Assembly (NCBI GenBank): GCA_019422485.1
Contig: JAHZDG010000005.1
Coordinates: 17,372 to 43,534 of the forward strand
DNA: 26,163 nt
Source of the DNA: Alistipes sp.
Lineage (GTDB): Bacteria > Bacteroidota > Bacteroidia > Bacteroidales > Rikenellaceae
Reading direction: 5' to 3'
Shown: positions 1-7,318 of the stretch, piece by piece
Layout of the letters: each line of letters opens with the position of its first letter
Numbering within the stretch: the stretch's first letter is position 1
Made by a program: the position numbers and the translations under genes
Notes under the pieces: model-generated
What the model saw: the letters and a program-made list of their open reading frames with translations, nothing else
What the model was told of the DNA's origin: nothing
Databases searched by the model: none

Positions 1-1167
1 AAGAACCTTCCCGGGCGGAGCCTCGATAGAAGCGGTCGAAAATGCGGGAGGCATCCAGCGGAGTATTGCCGCCGGTATTGCGCAGGACGATCCGGTCTGC
101 AAGCACCGCAATGTCGATGCGGCCACCGGGATGGTTGTGCACAAACGCGTTTTTGAGCAGATTGGACAGCAGGATCGAGGCCAGTTCCGGGTTCAGCTCG
201 GCGACCAGTGTGGCCGGCCGGGAAAGATGGAGCGCGATGTGCAGATGGGCATAGATCTCCTGGAAATTGTCCGCCAGACGAGCGATCAAGGCCCCTAAAT
301 CGACCGGAGCGGTTTGGGGATATTGTCCGTTGTCGATCCGGGAGAGCAACAACAGGGTTTTGTTGAGGCGGACGAGGGATTCGAGGGTTTCCATCGTCTT
401 GAGCAATTCGCTGAGTTGTTGCTCGGTGAGGGTATCGTCGTCGAGCAGTGCCTCCAACGGTTCTGGCACACCGCCAGCGGCGTCTGTAATTCATGGGCGG
501 CGTTGCCGATGAATTGTTTTTGTTGCTCGAAAAGTTCTTCGTTGCGGCGGGCACTGCGCAGGGCGGCTTCATTGAGCTTGCGGAATTCCGTGATGGGGGT
601 CGGGTTGTCGAGCGGCGGAGTGGGGCGTCCCACGTTGAAGCTGTCCAGCCACTCCAACAGGGTGTATAGCGGCCGCAGGCTGCGGTACAGCACCCATACG
701 TTGATCCCCACAATGGCCAGCAGCAATAAAATGTAGAGAATGATCATCCACTCGAGAATGGTCAGACGAAGGTCTTCTCCCTCGAAAGTGGGAATCGCAA
801 CAGTCAGTTCATAATATTGGTCATTCTCGTCGCGGAAAACGGTTTTCAGCACCCGGGCCGGTTCTTCCTCTTCGAGGGCGGCGATGTAGACCATTTCGTT
901 GAAGTAGCGGATCCCCTCATATTCGTGGGCATAGTCGCTTGTGACCGAGGTGATGGAGTAGGTGTTGTTGGTGCCGTTGTCGGCGGGAGGCAGGGGCTCG
1001 CCGCCCAAAGCCCGGGTGATGATCTGTTCGGAATAGTCTTCCAGGGCATCGTCGGTCTCGTCGTTGATCTCATCGACCAGAATCAGGTAGAAAAAAAGAG
1101 CCCACAGACTCAGCAGCCCCAACAGGGCGATCGACAGTCGGAGGGTGATGCGGTAGATCAGTTTCAT
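1..1167 (-). pseudogene. Sensor histidine kinase, frameshifted, cut by left edge
   Basis: Membrane sensor kinase that would phosphorylate the response regulator encoded 40 bp upstream in the same operon. It starts at 1167. TM1 covers about residues 9-31, then a periplasmic sensor of about 105 residues, TM2 at about 136-161, and a DHp helix with the H-box NAAHELQTP (phospho-acceptor His225). After Arg237 the frame breaks: the N-terminal frame runs on to 295 with low-complexity, non-kinase sequence. Shifting by one base near 455-460 restores a continuous kinase reading to the window edge, with LEALLDDDTL, a long DHp helix, an N-box NLLKNAFVHN, and an IFDRFYRGS segment of the ATPase lid. One base has therefore been lost. 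The rest of the domain is open and conserved, so this is a recent mutation, a phase-variation event or a sequence error. The end of the ATPase domain lies outside the window. Confidence 0.88.
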
Positions 1168-1207
1168 CGGCGGAAAAACGGATTGGGCGGGAAAACAGCG
1201 GAAGAGT

Positions 1208-1891
1208 TTATTCGTTAGGTCGTATCATCTTGTAGCCGAGACCGTAGACGGCTTTGATTTCCGGGGTGGCTCCGGCCTCTTTGAGTTTCTTGCGCAGGTT
1301 TTTGACCTGGGCGTAGATGAAGTCGAAGTTGTCGGCCTGGTCGATGTGGTCGCCCCATACGGCCTCGGCCAGCGAGGTTTTGGGAATGAGGTGATCCGGA
1401 CGGGTGGCAAAGTAGTGCAGAATGTCGTACTCCTTGCGGTTGAGTTCCAAGGGGCGGTCGTCGATGCGGACCTCGAAGCGTGACGGGACGATCGTCAGAT
1501 TGCCGACCCGGATCTCGTAAAGCCCTTGTTGGCGGTTGCGGCGGATCAGGCTGCGGATGCGCGCTCCCAGTTCAGCCAGATGGAACGGCTTGGCGAGGTA
1601 GTCGTCGGCACCTCGTTCCAGTCCGGTCACTTTGTCTTCCAGGGCATCGCGGGCCGAGATGACAATCACGTTGCTCGGTTTCCCCTCGCGCTGCAACTCC
1701 TCGAGCAGTTCCAGACCGTTTCCGTCGGGCAGCATGACATCCAGCAAAATGCAGTCGTAGTCATAGTCGGCGGCCTTTTGGCGGGCGGTTCGGTAATCGG
1801 GGGCCACTTCGACCACATACCGTTCCTTCTCCAGGTAGGTGCGGATCACCTCCCGAAGCGAGGGTTCATCTTCGACGATCAGAATTTTCAT
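1208..1891 (-). CDS. OmpR/PhoB-family response regulator
   Basis: DNA-binding partner of the adjacent kinase; 227 residues, the usual length for the family. The receiver domain (about 1-118) has the acidic pair Glu7/Asp8, phospho-acceptor Asp51 in LLDVMLPDGNG, the switch Ser79 in VISAR, and Lys101 in LAKPF. A winged-helix effector domain follows (about 128-225), ending in the typical VYGLGYKM wing. The gene is first in the operon, 40 bp ahead of the kinase. Two copies of TCTGAAATC 11 bp apart lie just upstream of its start and may be its own binding site. The pair resembles Bacteroides RprY/RprX-like systems, but the signal cannot be told from sequence. Confidence 0.95.
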   Translation of the reverse strand: MKILIVEDEPSLREVIRTYLEKERYVVEVAPDYRTARQKAADYDYDCILLDVMLPDGNGLELLEELQREGKPSNVIVISARDALEDKVTGLERGADDYLAKPFHLAELGARIRSLIRRNRQQGLYEIRVGNLTIVPSRFEVRIDDRPLELNRKEYDILHYFATRPDHLIPKTSLAEAVWGDHIDQADNFDFIYAQVKNLRKKLKEAGATPEIKAVYGLGYKMIRPNE

Positions 1892-1908
1892 AGCCGTGCA
1901 CTTTGTTA

Positions 1909-1936
1909 CAAATTAACCGAAAATTTCTGAAATCAA
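1909..1936 (-). promoter_or_regulatory. Candidate promoter of the response regulator operon
   Basis: On the minus strand, TTAATTTG (complement of 1909-1916) resembles the Bacteroidota -7 box TAnnTTTG with one mismatch. A TTG (complement of 1934-1936) lies 17 bp upstream. The start codon is 18 bp downstream of the -7 box. This is a pattern match only. Confidence 0.35.
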
Positions 1937-1945
1937 TCTGAAATC
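1926..1945. promoter_or_regulatory. Direct repeat TCTGAAATC x2, candidate response-regulator operator
   Basis: Two identical 9-mers TCTGAAATC at 1926-1934 and 1937-1945 have an 11-bp period, one helical turn. OmpR/PhoB-type dimers bind tandem half-sites with this spacing. They overlap the candidate -33 region of the response regulator gene, which suggests autoregulation. A weaker related copy (ACCGAAAAT) sits at 1916-1924. Confidence 0.45.
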
Positions 1946-2289
1946 CGGGCAATCCGACAGAAAACTTCCGGGATTTCGGACAAGGTATCCGCTTGGGGCC
2001 GTCTTTCTTTTTATAACGGATGTGGGTTGTGTAAGGTGACGATGGGCAAAAAGCGGGCCATTTCAAAAGGACAGTCTGAGCCGGATTTTGGGGAAACGGT
2101 TTTGGATGCTCCGTTGTGTTTCAGGGGTGCTCAGATTGCGATTTGGCGCAATAGCTAATAGGGAGGCTCGTTCTTTCTCCTTGAGACAAGGGGCGTTACT
2201 GGAAAGATTTTCGTTTAGCGTAACTCCTCTAGGGAAAGTGGTATTTTTTTTGTAATTTGCCATATAAACAAACACCCAACTGTCGCATT

Positions 2290-3255
2290 ATGAAGTATCA
2301 GGTATTGTACGAAAACTTTATCGATGCCGTTAAGAATTCCATCCCTCGGAATAAAAAAGTCTCCGCCGTATTGACCGATATCCTGAAAATCGAAAAAGAA
2401 GCGGTGTACCGACGTCTGCGGATGGAGGTTCCGTTTACGTTCACCGAAATTGCCAATGTGGCGCAACATCTGGATATTTCGATGGATGATATGATCGATA
2501 ATAACGTCTCGAAAAACAGACCGCTGTATCTGAAGTTTATTGATTATACCGATCCGATGGAATTGGGAGAGGTGATCCTGGACAACTTGTTGACATTGGT
2601 CAAACAGCTCAAGGCGGCCAGCGATTCGGAAATCAGTTTCAGCTGCAGTACCCTGCCTCCGTTATTGTATCTGAACTATGAACAGATTACCCGTTTCTAT
2701 CTGTTCAAGTGGACCTATATGTATGGGAATGCTGCTGCGGTTAAAAGGTTTGATGAGATGGAGATTTCGGAACGCCTGAACCAGATCCGTCAGGAGATCG
2801 TGAGCGAGTCTCATTATATCCGTACGACGAATTACATTGCCGACAGTATGTTGTTCTGCAGCCTGGTGCATGATATCCAATATTTCCTGAGCATTCATTT
2901 GATTTCGGAGCAGGATGTGCAGGCGCTCAAGCGAGAGATCGCTCAGTTTATCGACGATACGGAAAATTTGGCGGCTCACGGACATTATCCCGATACCAAT
3001 CAGGTGGTTAACTTTTATGTGTCGAACCTTAATTTTGAAACCAGTTATATCTGTGCCGAGACACCTGATATGCATATTAGCATGATGAAGGCGTTTATAC
3101 TGAATGTTGTTTCGTCGCAGGATGATTTGACATTTCAGCGGATCAAAAACTGGTTGCAGTCGCTTAAACGGGTTTCGACTTTGATTTCTCAAAGTGGCGA
3201 ACAGCAACGGATTCTCTATTTTGCCCAGCAGCGGGAGATGGTGAATGCACTCTGA
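2290..3255 (+). CDS. Putative HTH-containing regulator, otherwise uncharacterised
   Basis: This 321-residue soluble protein has no signal peptide or membrane segment. Residues about 18-65 (from NKKVSAVLTDIL to LDISMDDMID) look like an XRE/BetR-type helix-turn-helix: a conserved 'EAVYRRLR' recognition helix followed by 'FTFTEIANVAQHLDIS'. The remaining 250 residues are mainly alpha-helical with no motif I recognise. Similar HTH-plus-helical-domain proteins of about 300 residues are common in Bacteroidales and usually annotated as hypothetical. I chose ATG 2290 because an in-frame ATG at 2257 would lie in or next to the presumed promoter and adds a non-conserved-looking MPYKQTPNCRI. It is monocistronic, with a strong hairpin about 90 bp after the stop. 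Confidence 0.75.
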   Translation: MKYQVLYENFIDAVKNSIPRNKKVSAVLTDILKIEKEAVYRRLRMEVPFTFTEIANVAQHLDISMDDMIDNNVSKNRPLYLKFIDYTDPMELGEVILDNLLTLVKQLKAASDSEISFSCSTLPPLLYLNYEQITRFYLFKWTYMYGNAAAVKRFDEMEISERLNQIRQEIVSESHYIRTTNYIADSMLFCSLVHDIQYFLSIHLISEQDVQALKREIAQFIDDTENLAAHGHYPDTNQVVNFYVSNLNFETSYICAETPDMHISMMKAFILNVVSSQDDLTFQRIKNWLQSLKRVSTLISQSGEQQRILYFAQQREMVNAL

Positions 3256-3347
3256 GAAAGCGATGAAAAAGAATGCCGCCGGCAACAGAAAAGAAGGGTC
3301 CGGGCATAGGGACTGAACTTTCAGGTAGTTGCATAAGGAGGAAAGCA

Positions 3348-3386
3348 AATAGAAGGGCCTGTCTCAAAAGACCAGGCCCTTCTATT
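3348..3386 (+). terminator. Long hairpin, probable terminator of the HTH gene
   Basis: AATAGAAGGGCCTG (3348-3361) pairs perfectly with CAGGCCCTTCTATT (3373-3386). The apex TCT/AGA can extend the stem around a CAAA loop with one bulged base. The stem is very stable, but there is only a poor T-run after it on either strand, so it may act as an mRNA 3'-end stabiliser rather than a classic terminator. Confidence 0.6.
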
Positions 3387-3495
3387 ATGTGGTGGAGGGC
3401 GTTTGGAGAATAACCGGAGGCATCGTAAAATGGGCTTGAAGGTGAAAAACTGTCTTTAAAACGGGGTGGGGTGCACATTTTCGGGAAAAAATGTG

Positions 3496-3503
3496 TATCC
3501 TTG
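3496..3503 (+). promoter_or_regulatory. Weak candidate -7 box upstream of the lipoprotein gene
   Basis: TATCCTTG matches TAnnTTTG with one mismatch, 52 bp ahead of the start codon at 3555. No clear -33 element is seen, only a T-rich stretch near 3477-3480. Confidence 0.25.
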
Positions 3504-3554
3504 TTTTAGAAAGCCCTGTGAGATATGGGGCCTGCTACGTTTCATTAAAATTGA

Positions 3555-4985
3555 ATGATCATGCAAACCGCAAAAAACTGGATACGGAAAGGTTGGATAG
3601 GGGCTTGTTTAGGCCTGATCGCTTGTGCGGAGAACCCGGAGAAAGCGTTTTATGGCTCTTGGCGGGAACTTGGCATGTCGGAGTCGGCGATGGTTCAAGG
3701 AGTGGTTTTGGAAAAACAGGGACTCGCAAAGTCTTTCGGATCGGCTACGTTGCGTTATGAAGCGTGGGAAAAAACGGAGACGCATTTGATCTTGGAAGGA
3801 ACGAGTATCGGAAACGGACAGGAATTGCCCTTTGCCGACAGCCTGGAGATCATTTCCTGCCAGAAGGATACCTTGATCCTGGGGCAGGGCGAAGACTATC
3901 GCAGGGTGTACGTTCGTCAGCCGGATGATCGGACGGCGATCGAGTTGAAATCGCTGACCGGTGAAACTCCGGTTCGTTTGCTATTCGTGCCGGATTCGTC
4001 GACGGTGCAGCTTTGGCTCTCCCCGGATCAGATTTACGCCTTGTCGCGTCGGGTGCGTCCGGATGGCTCTTCGGTGTGGAACTGGGAGGACGATGACACC
4101 TATCAGGTCGAAAAACGTCAGGAGGAATGGGTGGTGTCTCGACGGGGCAAATTGTTGTATTCGATGTCGGGGCAAGTCTCCGATTTCCCGGTCCGGAGTG
4201 CTTACGAGGGATTTCGCTGGGAATTGTTGAGAGGGGCTGGATTTGCCTGCTGGGCGCAGCGGAATGCCTCGATTCGCTTGATGATCGATCCCTCGATCCC
4301 GGGGCTGGTTCTGGTCCGGGATGGAGATCCTGCTCCGCGGACCCTCGTGCGGATTTTCGATCTGCCGGACAGAAACATCGAAAGTTTGCTGAAGCAGCTG
4401 GCCCAGGAACCGGGATGGAAGCCGGAAGAAACCGCTCGTTTTCAGGAAAAAAAGTGTGATCGCAAGGGCGTGCGTCGTTTTGTGCTGGTGCCGGACGGTG
4501 CTTATGCCCGGCGTATGGATAGTCTCATGCAGCGGGAACCGGTTCCCGCGACCTGCAGCGGTTGGGGCGTCGGGAACAGCGGTATGCGTTATTTCGAAAT
4601 ACAGGACAGCCATCCGGATCGGGTGATTTTTATGGAGATCGGTCAGGATGCTCCTCTGTTTGACGAACAGACTTTCCGATGGGAAGAGACGCAGGATTCG
4701 GTCGATTCGCGGGATATTTTACGTTTGGTTTCGGGCGAGCTTCGTATCGGACACGAGGTTCGGTCGTTGACCCTTTCGGATGGAAGCGGCGAATATTGGG
4801 TGGTAGACAAGACGGGAACCTTGTTGCAGGCTTACGATGAGTGGACGGAGGGCAACAAGAACGGCAAACCGTTGGATGTTCAGCTGCGGGTGGAATACGA
4901 CGGGAAATGGGACGATGGCTTTGCCGCTGAATATGATGGTGTCTTTTTGGTGCGGGAGGTCGTTCGTCTGGGTCCGGCGAAGTAA
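3555..4985 (+). CDS. Lipocalin-like lipoprotein of unknown function
   Basis: Predicted envelope lipoprotein of 476 residues. The N-terminus has basic residues, a hydrophobic stretch and a lipobox ending LIAC (Cys24), followed by acidic AEN. Residues about 30-120 resemble the lipocalin-like domain found in many Bacteroidales lipoproteins: a 'YGSW' strand, then 'WEKTETHLILEGTSIGNGQ' and a 'DTLILGQGEDYRRVY' strand. The following 350 residues are beta-rich with repeated short strand patterns and include a Cys pair near 300 and 335, but I recognise no family. Either ATG 3555 or ATG 3561 could be the start. The DUF3089 hydrolase gene follows 71 bp later, so the two may be co-transcribed. Confidence 0.75.
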   Translation: MIMQTAKNWIRKGWIGACLGLIACAENPEKAFYGSWRELGMSESAMVQGVVLEKQGLAKSFGSATLRYEAWEKTETHLILEGTSIGNGQELPFADSLEIISCQKDTLILGQGEDYRRVYVRQPDDRTAIELKSLTGETPVRLLFVPDSSTVQLWLSPDQIYALSRRVRPDGSSVWNWEDDDTYQVEKRQEEWVVSRRGKLLYSMSGQVSDFPVRSAYEGFRWELLRGAGFACWAQRNASIRLMIDPSIPGLVLVRDGDPAPRTLVRIFDLPDRNIESLLKQLAQEPGWKPEETARFQEKKCDRKGVRRFVLVPDGAYARRMDSLMQREPVPATCSGWGVGNSGMRYFEIQDSHPDRVIFMEIGQDAPLFDEQTFRWEETQDSVDSRDILRLVSGELRIGHEVRSLTLSDGSGEYWVVDKTGTLLQAYDEWTEGNKNGKPLDVQLRVEYDGKWDDGFAAEYDGVFLVREVVRLGPAK

Positions 4986-5056
4986 CCGGCGGGCAAAAGG
5001 ATGTGCTACAGAGCGTTCAGTAGCTGAACTTGTTGAGTAGAAGAAAATTGATAGCG

Positions 5057-6070
5057 ATGAGAAGATACGGTTGGTGGATCGGATTATTGGGTTGCCTGCT
5101 GTTGTGTTTGGCGGGTTGTGGAAAACAGACGGTAGGGGATCCGATACCCGTTGCGCCCGATTATGCCCAGACCGCGAATTGGTTCGAAGGGCGGGGAGCC
5201 CCCGGGAGTACTTACGATGTGTTTTATATCGTGCCGACGTGTGTATTCGACTGGGAAGACGAGTCGGGGAATGTTTGTCACTATATGGATGTGGAGAATC
5301 CGTCTCACCGGGCACAGGTCGACGGGCCTTTGCATTTGGCGGAAGGAATTTTTGCCGATGAAGCGAATTTCTATGCTCCGTACTATCGGCAGATTACGAT
5401 CGAGTCCTGGATGGAAAGCGAGCCGGTGATTCAGTCCCGTTTTGAGGTGGCGTTTGACGATATCGAAGCGGCGTTCCGGTATTACCTGGATCATCTCAAC
5501 GGCGGACGTCCCTTTATTTTGGCCGGTCACAGCCAGGGAGGAAAAGCGGTGATCGAACTGCTCAAGCGCACCCTCTCCGATGAAGAGTTCAGCCGGATGA
5601 TTGCGGCCTATCCGTTGGGCTATCCGGTGCGGGATACCGATCGTTCGCCTCGGTTGATTTCGGCTTCGGATGCCGATGGAACAGGGGTTTTTGTGACCTT
5701 CAATTCGGTTTCTTCTCCCGATAAGTTGCCACCTTTGTTGCAGGGAAGTTGGGCGGCGATCAATCCGTTGAATTGGCGGACCGATGCTGAACCGGGAACG
5801 CGGGAACAACATCTCGGCATGGTCTTTACAAACGCCGACGGGACGATCCGTTCGGAACAGGCCCAGGTGATCGAGGCGCATTTGGATGAGGCTACCCGTG
5901 CTTTGGTGGTGTCGGGGGTCAATCCGCAGGATTATTATGTGCCATCGCTGGAAAGTTTGTTCCCTTCCGGAAATTATCACGTGGTAGAGCTGAACTTCTT
6001 TTATCGCAACCTGCAGCAGAATGTTAAAGATCGGGCCGCAGCGTTTTTGAACCGAAGCGCTCAACCGTAA
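5057..6070 (+). CDS. DUF3089-type alpha/beta hydrolase lipoprotein
   Basis: Predicted lipid-anchored serine hydrolase of 337 residues. A signal peptide ends in the lipobox LAGC (about Cys22). The nucleophile elbow is GHSQGG with Ser159, preceded by RPFILA. Upstream are the family hallmark DVFYIVPTC strand and an ANFYAPYYRQ segment. The C-terminal YHVVELNFFYRNL segment supplies the likely catalytic His, as in DUF3089 proteins. The substrate is unknown, probably an ester. The start is set at ATG 5057, because an in-frame TTG at 5030 would add residues ahead of a complete signal peptide. It is probably in an operon with the preceding lipoprotein. Confidence 0.88.
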   Translation: MRRYGWWIGLLGCLLLCLAGCGKQTVGDPIPVAPDYAQTANWFEGRGAPGSTYDVFYIVPTCVFDWEDESGNVCHYMDVENPSHRAQVDGPLHLAEGIFADEANFYAPYYRQITIESWMESEPVIQSRFEVAFDDIEAAFRYYLDHLNGGRPFILAGHSQGGKAVIELLKRTLSDEEFSRMIAAYPLGYPVRDTDRSPRLISASDADGTGVFVTFNSVSSPDKLPPLLQGSWAAINPLNWRTDAEPGTREQHLGMVFTNADGTIRSEQAQVIEAHLDEATRALVVSGVNPQDYYVPSLESLFPSGNYHVVELNFFYRNLQQNVKDRAAAFLNRSAQP

Positions 6071-6210
6071 AGAGCTGCCCGTTCAGGGCAAACGGTTTAT
6101 GATGAGATGGGGCGATCTGCTCCGAAAGTTTAAGACTGCCGGATGAAAGAGCTTCGGATGGCCTGAAAAACTTTTTCTTGTGGGTCGAGATGTACTTTCG
6201 GCGGGATAGG

Positions 6211-6603
6211 TTATTCCGTCGGGGTGGCCGGGTGTTCGAGTAGCGGTTGTAATTCCTCGGGCCAGGTCAATGTCTGGCAACTGATCGAGAGGATCCGTTC
6301 CCGGCCCGTATCGGTCAGCGAAAAGTACATCTGGCGTTTATCGGCTTGTCCCATAAATCGTTGTACGAGTCCTTTCTTTTCTACCGAGGCGATCACCTTG
6401 GAGATGTTGGAGGCGCTCAGACCCAGTAGCTCTCCCAGTTCACCGGAGGAGAGACGTTCCGATTTGTTCAGGGAGCAGAGCACCATTCCTTCGTTGAGTC
6501 CGATTCCGTATTCTTTTTCAAATTGCTGTTCGAACGCGGCGATGCTGCGTTGGATATCCCGAATCTTACAGAGGGAGGCTATGCGTGTTGAGGTATCTGT
6601 CAT
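6211..6603 (-). CDS. MarR-family transcriptional regulator
   Basis: This 130-residue winged-helix repressor-type protein is within the normal size for MarR. The DNA-binding core runs from about residue 40 (MVLCSLNKSERLSSGELGELLGLSASNISKVIASVEKKGLVQR) into the wing with DKRQMYFSLTDTGRE. The last 25 residues are Pro/Glu-rich and short compared with classical MarR dimerisation helices. It lies on the same strand as the thioredoxin and sulfur-fusion genes, 161 bp downstream. That position makes it a candidate regulator of that group; a Cys at residue 12 and others could be redox sensors. A large hairpin between it and the thioredoxin gene may uncouple the two. Confidence 0.9.
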   Translation of the reverse strand: MTDTSTRIASLCKIRDIQRSIAAFEQQFEKEYGIGLNEGMVLCSLNKSERLSSGELGELLGLSASNISKVIASVEKKGLVQRFMGQADKRQMYFSLTDTGRERILSISCQTLTWPEELQPLLEHPATPTE

Positions 6604-6699
6604 GGAGCGGTTGGTTTTTCATAAAAAGTTGTGAAAACGGGCAAAAGAGCATGACGGAGGCTTTTCGGGTTTTGCCGTCGATATGAGCGGGACGGAATG

Positions 6700-6754
6700 A
6701 ACGTTCCCTCCGTGCATCTCCCGAAGGTGTCGGAACATGTACGGAGGGGTCGTT
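6700..6754. other. Large imperfect hairpin between thioredoxin and MarR genes
   Basis: CCCTCCGT pairs with ACGGAGGG at the core. The arms extend outward to AACG/CGTT with two mismatches, and inward through GCAT/ATGT and CCGA/TCGG. The whole element spans 55 bp. It lies 11 bp past the thioredoxin stop on the minus strand and is not followed by a T-run, so it could be a processing or stability hairpin, or a factor-dependent terminator. Confidence 0.5.
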
Positions 6755-6764
6755 CGCCTGAAAA

Positions 6765-7250
6765 TTATCGATTCAGCAACAGCTCGTCAATGATCCGTTT
6801 GAAGTCGGCTTTGCCCATGGCGCCCTGTGTCATTTGGGGCGTTCCGTTCACCGGGATGAACAGCAGCGAGGGAATCGACCGGATTCCGAAAACAGCCGCC
6901 AGTTCCTGTTCCTTATCGGTGTCGACTTTGTAGATGACAATCGAGTCTCCGTATTCGGCGGCCAGCTCTTCCAGAATCGGGGCCACCATTTTGCAGGGGC
7001 CGCACCAGGTGGCGTAAAAGTCAATCAGAGCCGGTTTGTCGCCCAGGTATTTCCATTCGTTGGGCGAGGTTTCGTAATTGGCTACTTTCTGTAAAAAATC
7101 GGCTTTGGTCAGTTCGATGGGTTTCATAACAGTTTCGGTTTTAGTGGATGAAGAGGAGGTTTGATCTTGGGCCTGAGCCTGGTTCTGGTTTTGACCGTTG
7201 CAGGCCGTCAAAAAGAGAAGGGCGATTCCTATCAGAAACGTCGATTTCAT
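6765..7250 (-). CDS. Lipid-anchored periplasmic thioredoxin
   Basis: Thiol-disulfide oxidoreductase of 161 residues. The signal peptide ends in the lipobox FLTAC (Cys17), followed by a Gln/Asn/Ala-rich linker (about 18-40) and a thioredoxin fold with the active site W82-C83-G84-P85-C86 and the cis-Pro loop SIPSLLF. The WCGPC motif and close match to cytosolic Trx suggest a reducing role on the outer face of a membrane. The gene begins 68 bp after the stop of the sulfur-fusion protein, so co-transcription is likely. An internal Met42 could start a cytosolic form without the leader, but the intact lipobox argues for export. Confidence 0.92.
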   Translation of the reverse strand: MKSTFLIGIALLFLTACNGQNQNQAQAQDQTSSSSTKTETVMKPIELTKADFLQKVANYETSPNEWKYLGDKPALIDFYATWCGPCKMVAPILEELAAEYGDSIVIYKVDTDKEQELAAVFGIRSIPSLLFIPVNGTPQMTQGAMGKADFKRIIDELLLNR

Positions 7251-7318
7251 AGTTTTTTTGTCGAATTTGAGTTGGGTTTAAAACATTGTTTTGCGGAAGA
7301 AAAGATTCTTGCTTCAGC

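Larger units (their letters stand above)
1892..2289. other. Divergent intergenic region (398 bp)
   Basis: This stretch separates the minus-strand two-component operon from the plus-strand HTH gene. It holds the operator and promoter described separately and, near 2252-2259, a GTAATTTG that could be the -7 box of the downstream gene. No credible small ORF, hairpin terminator or RNA gene is visible in the rest. Confidence 0.5.

Noticed and set aside
2662..3348. Minus-strand ORF of 228 codons opposite the HTH gene
   Set aside because: Its residue composition is that of an antisense shadow. The plus-strand frame has a coherent HTH and helical pattern.
5015..5029. Palindrome GTTCAG-TAG-CTGAAC between the two lipoprotein genes
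   Set aside because: Only a 6-bp stem without a T-run. It is too weak to call a terminator or operator.
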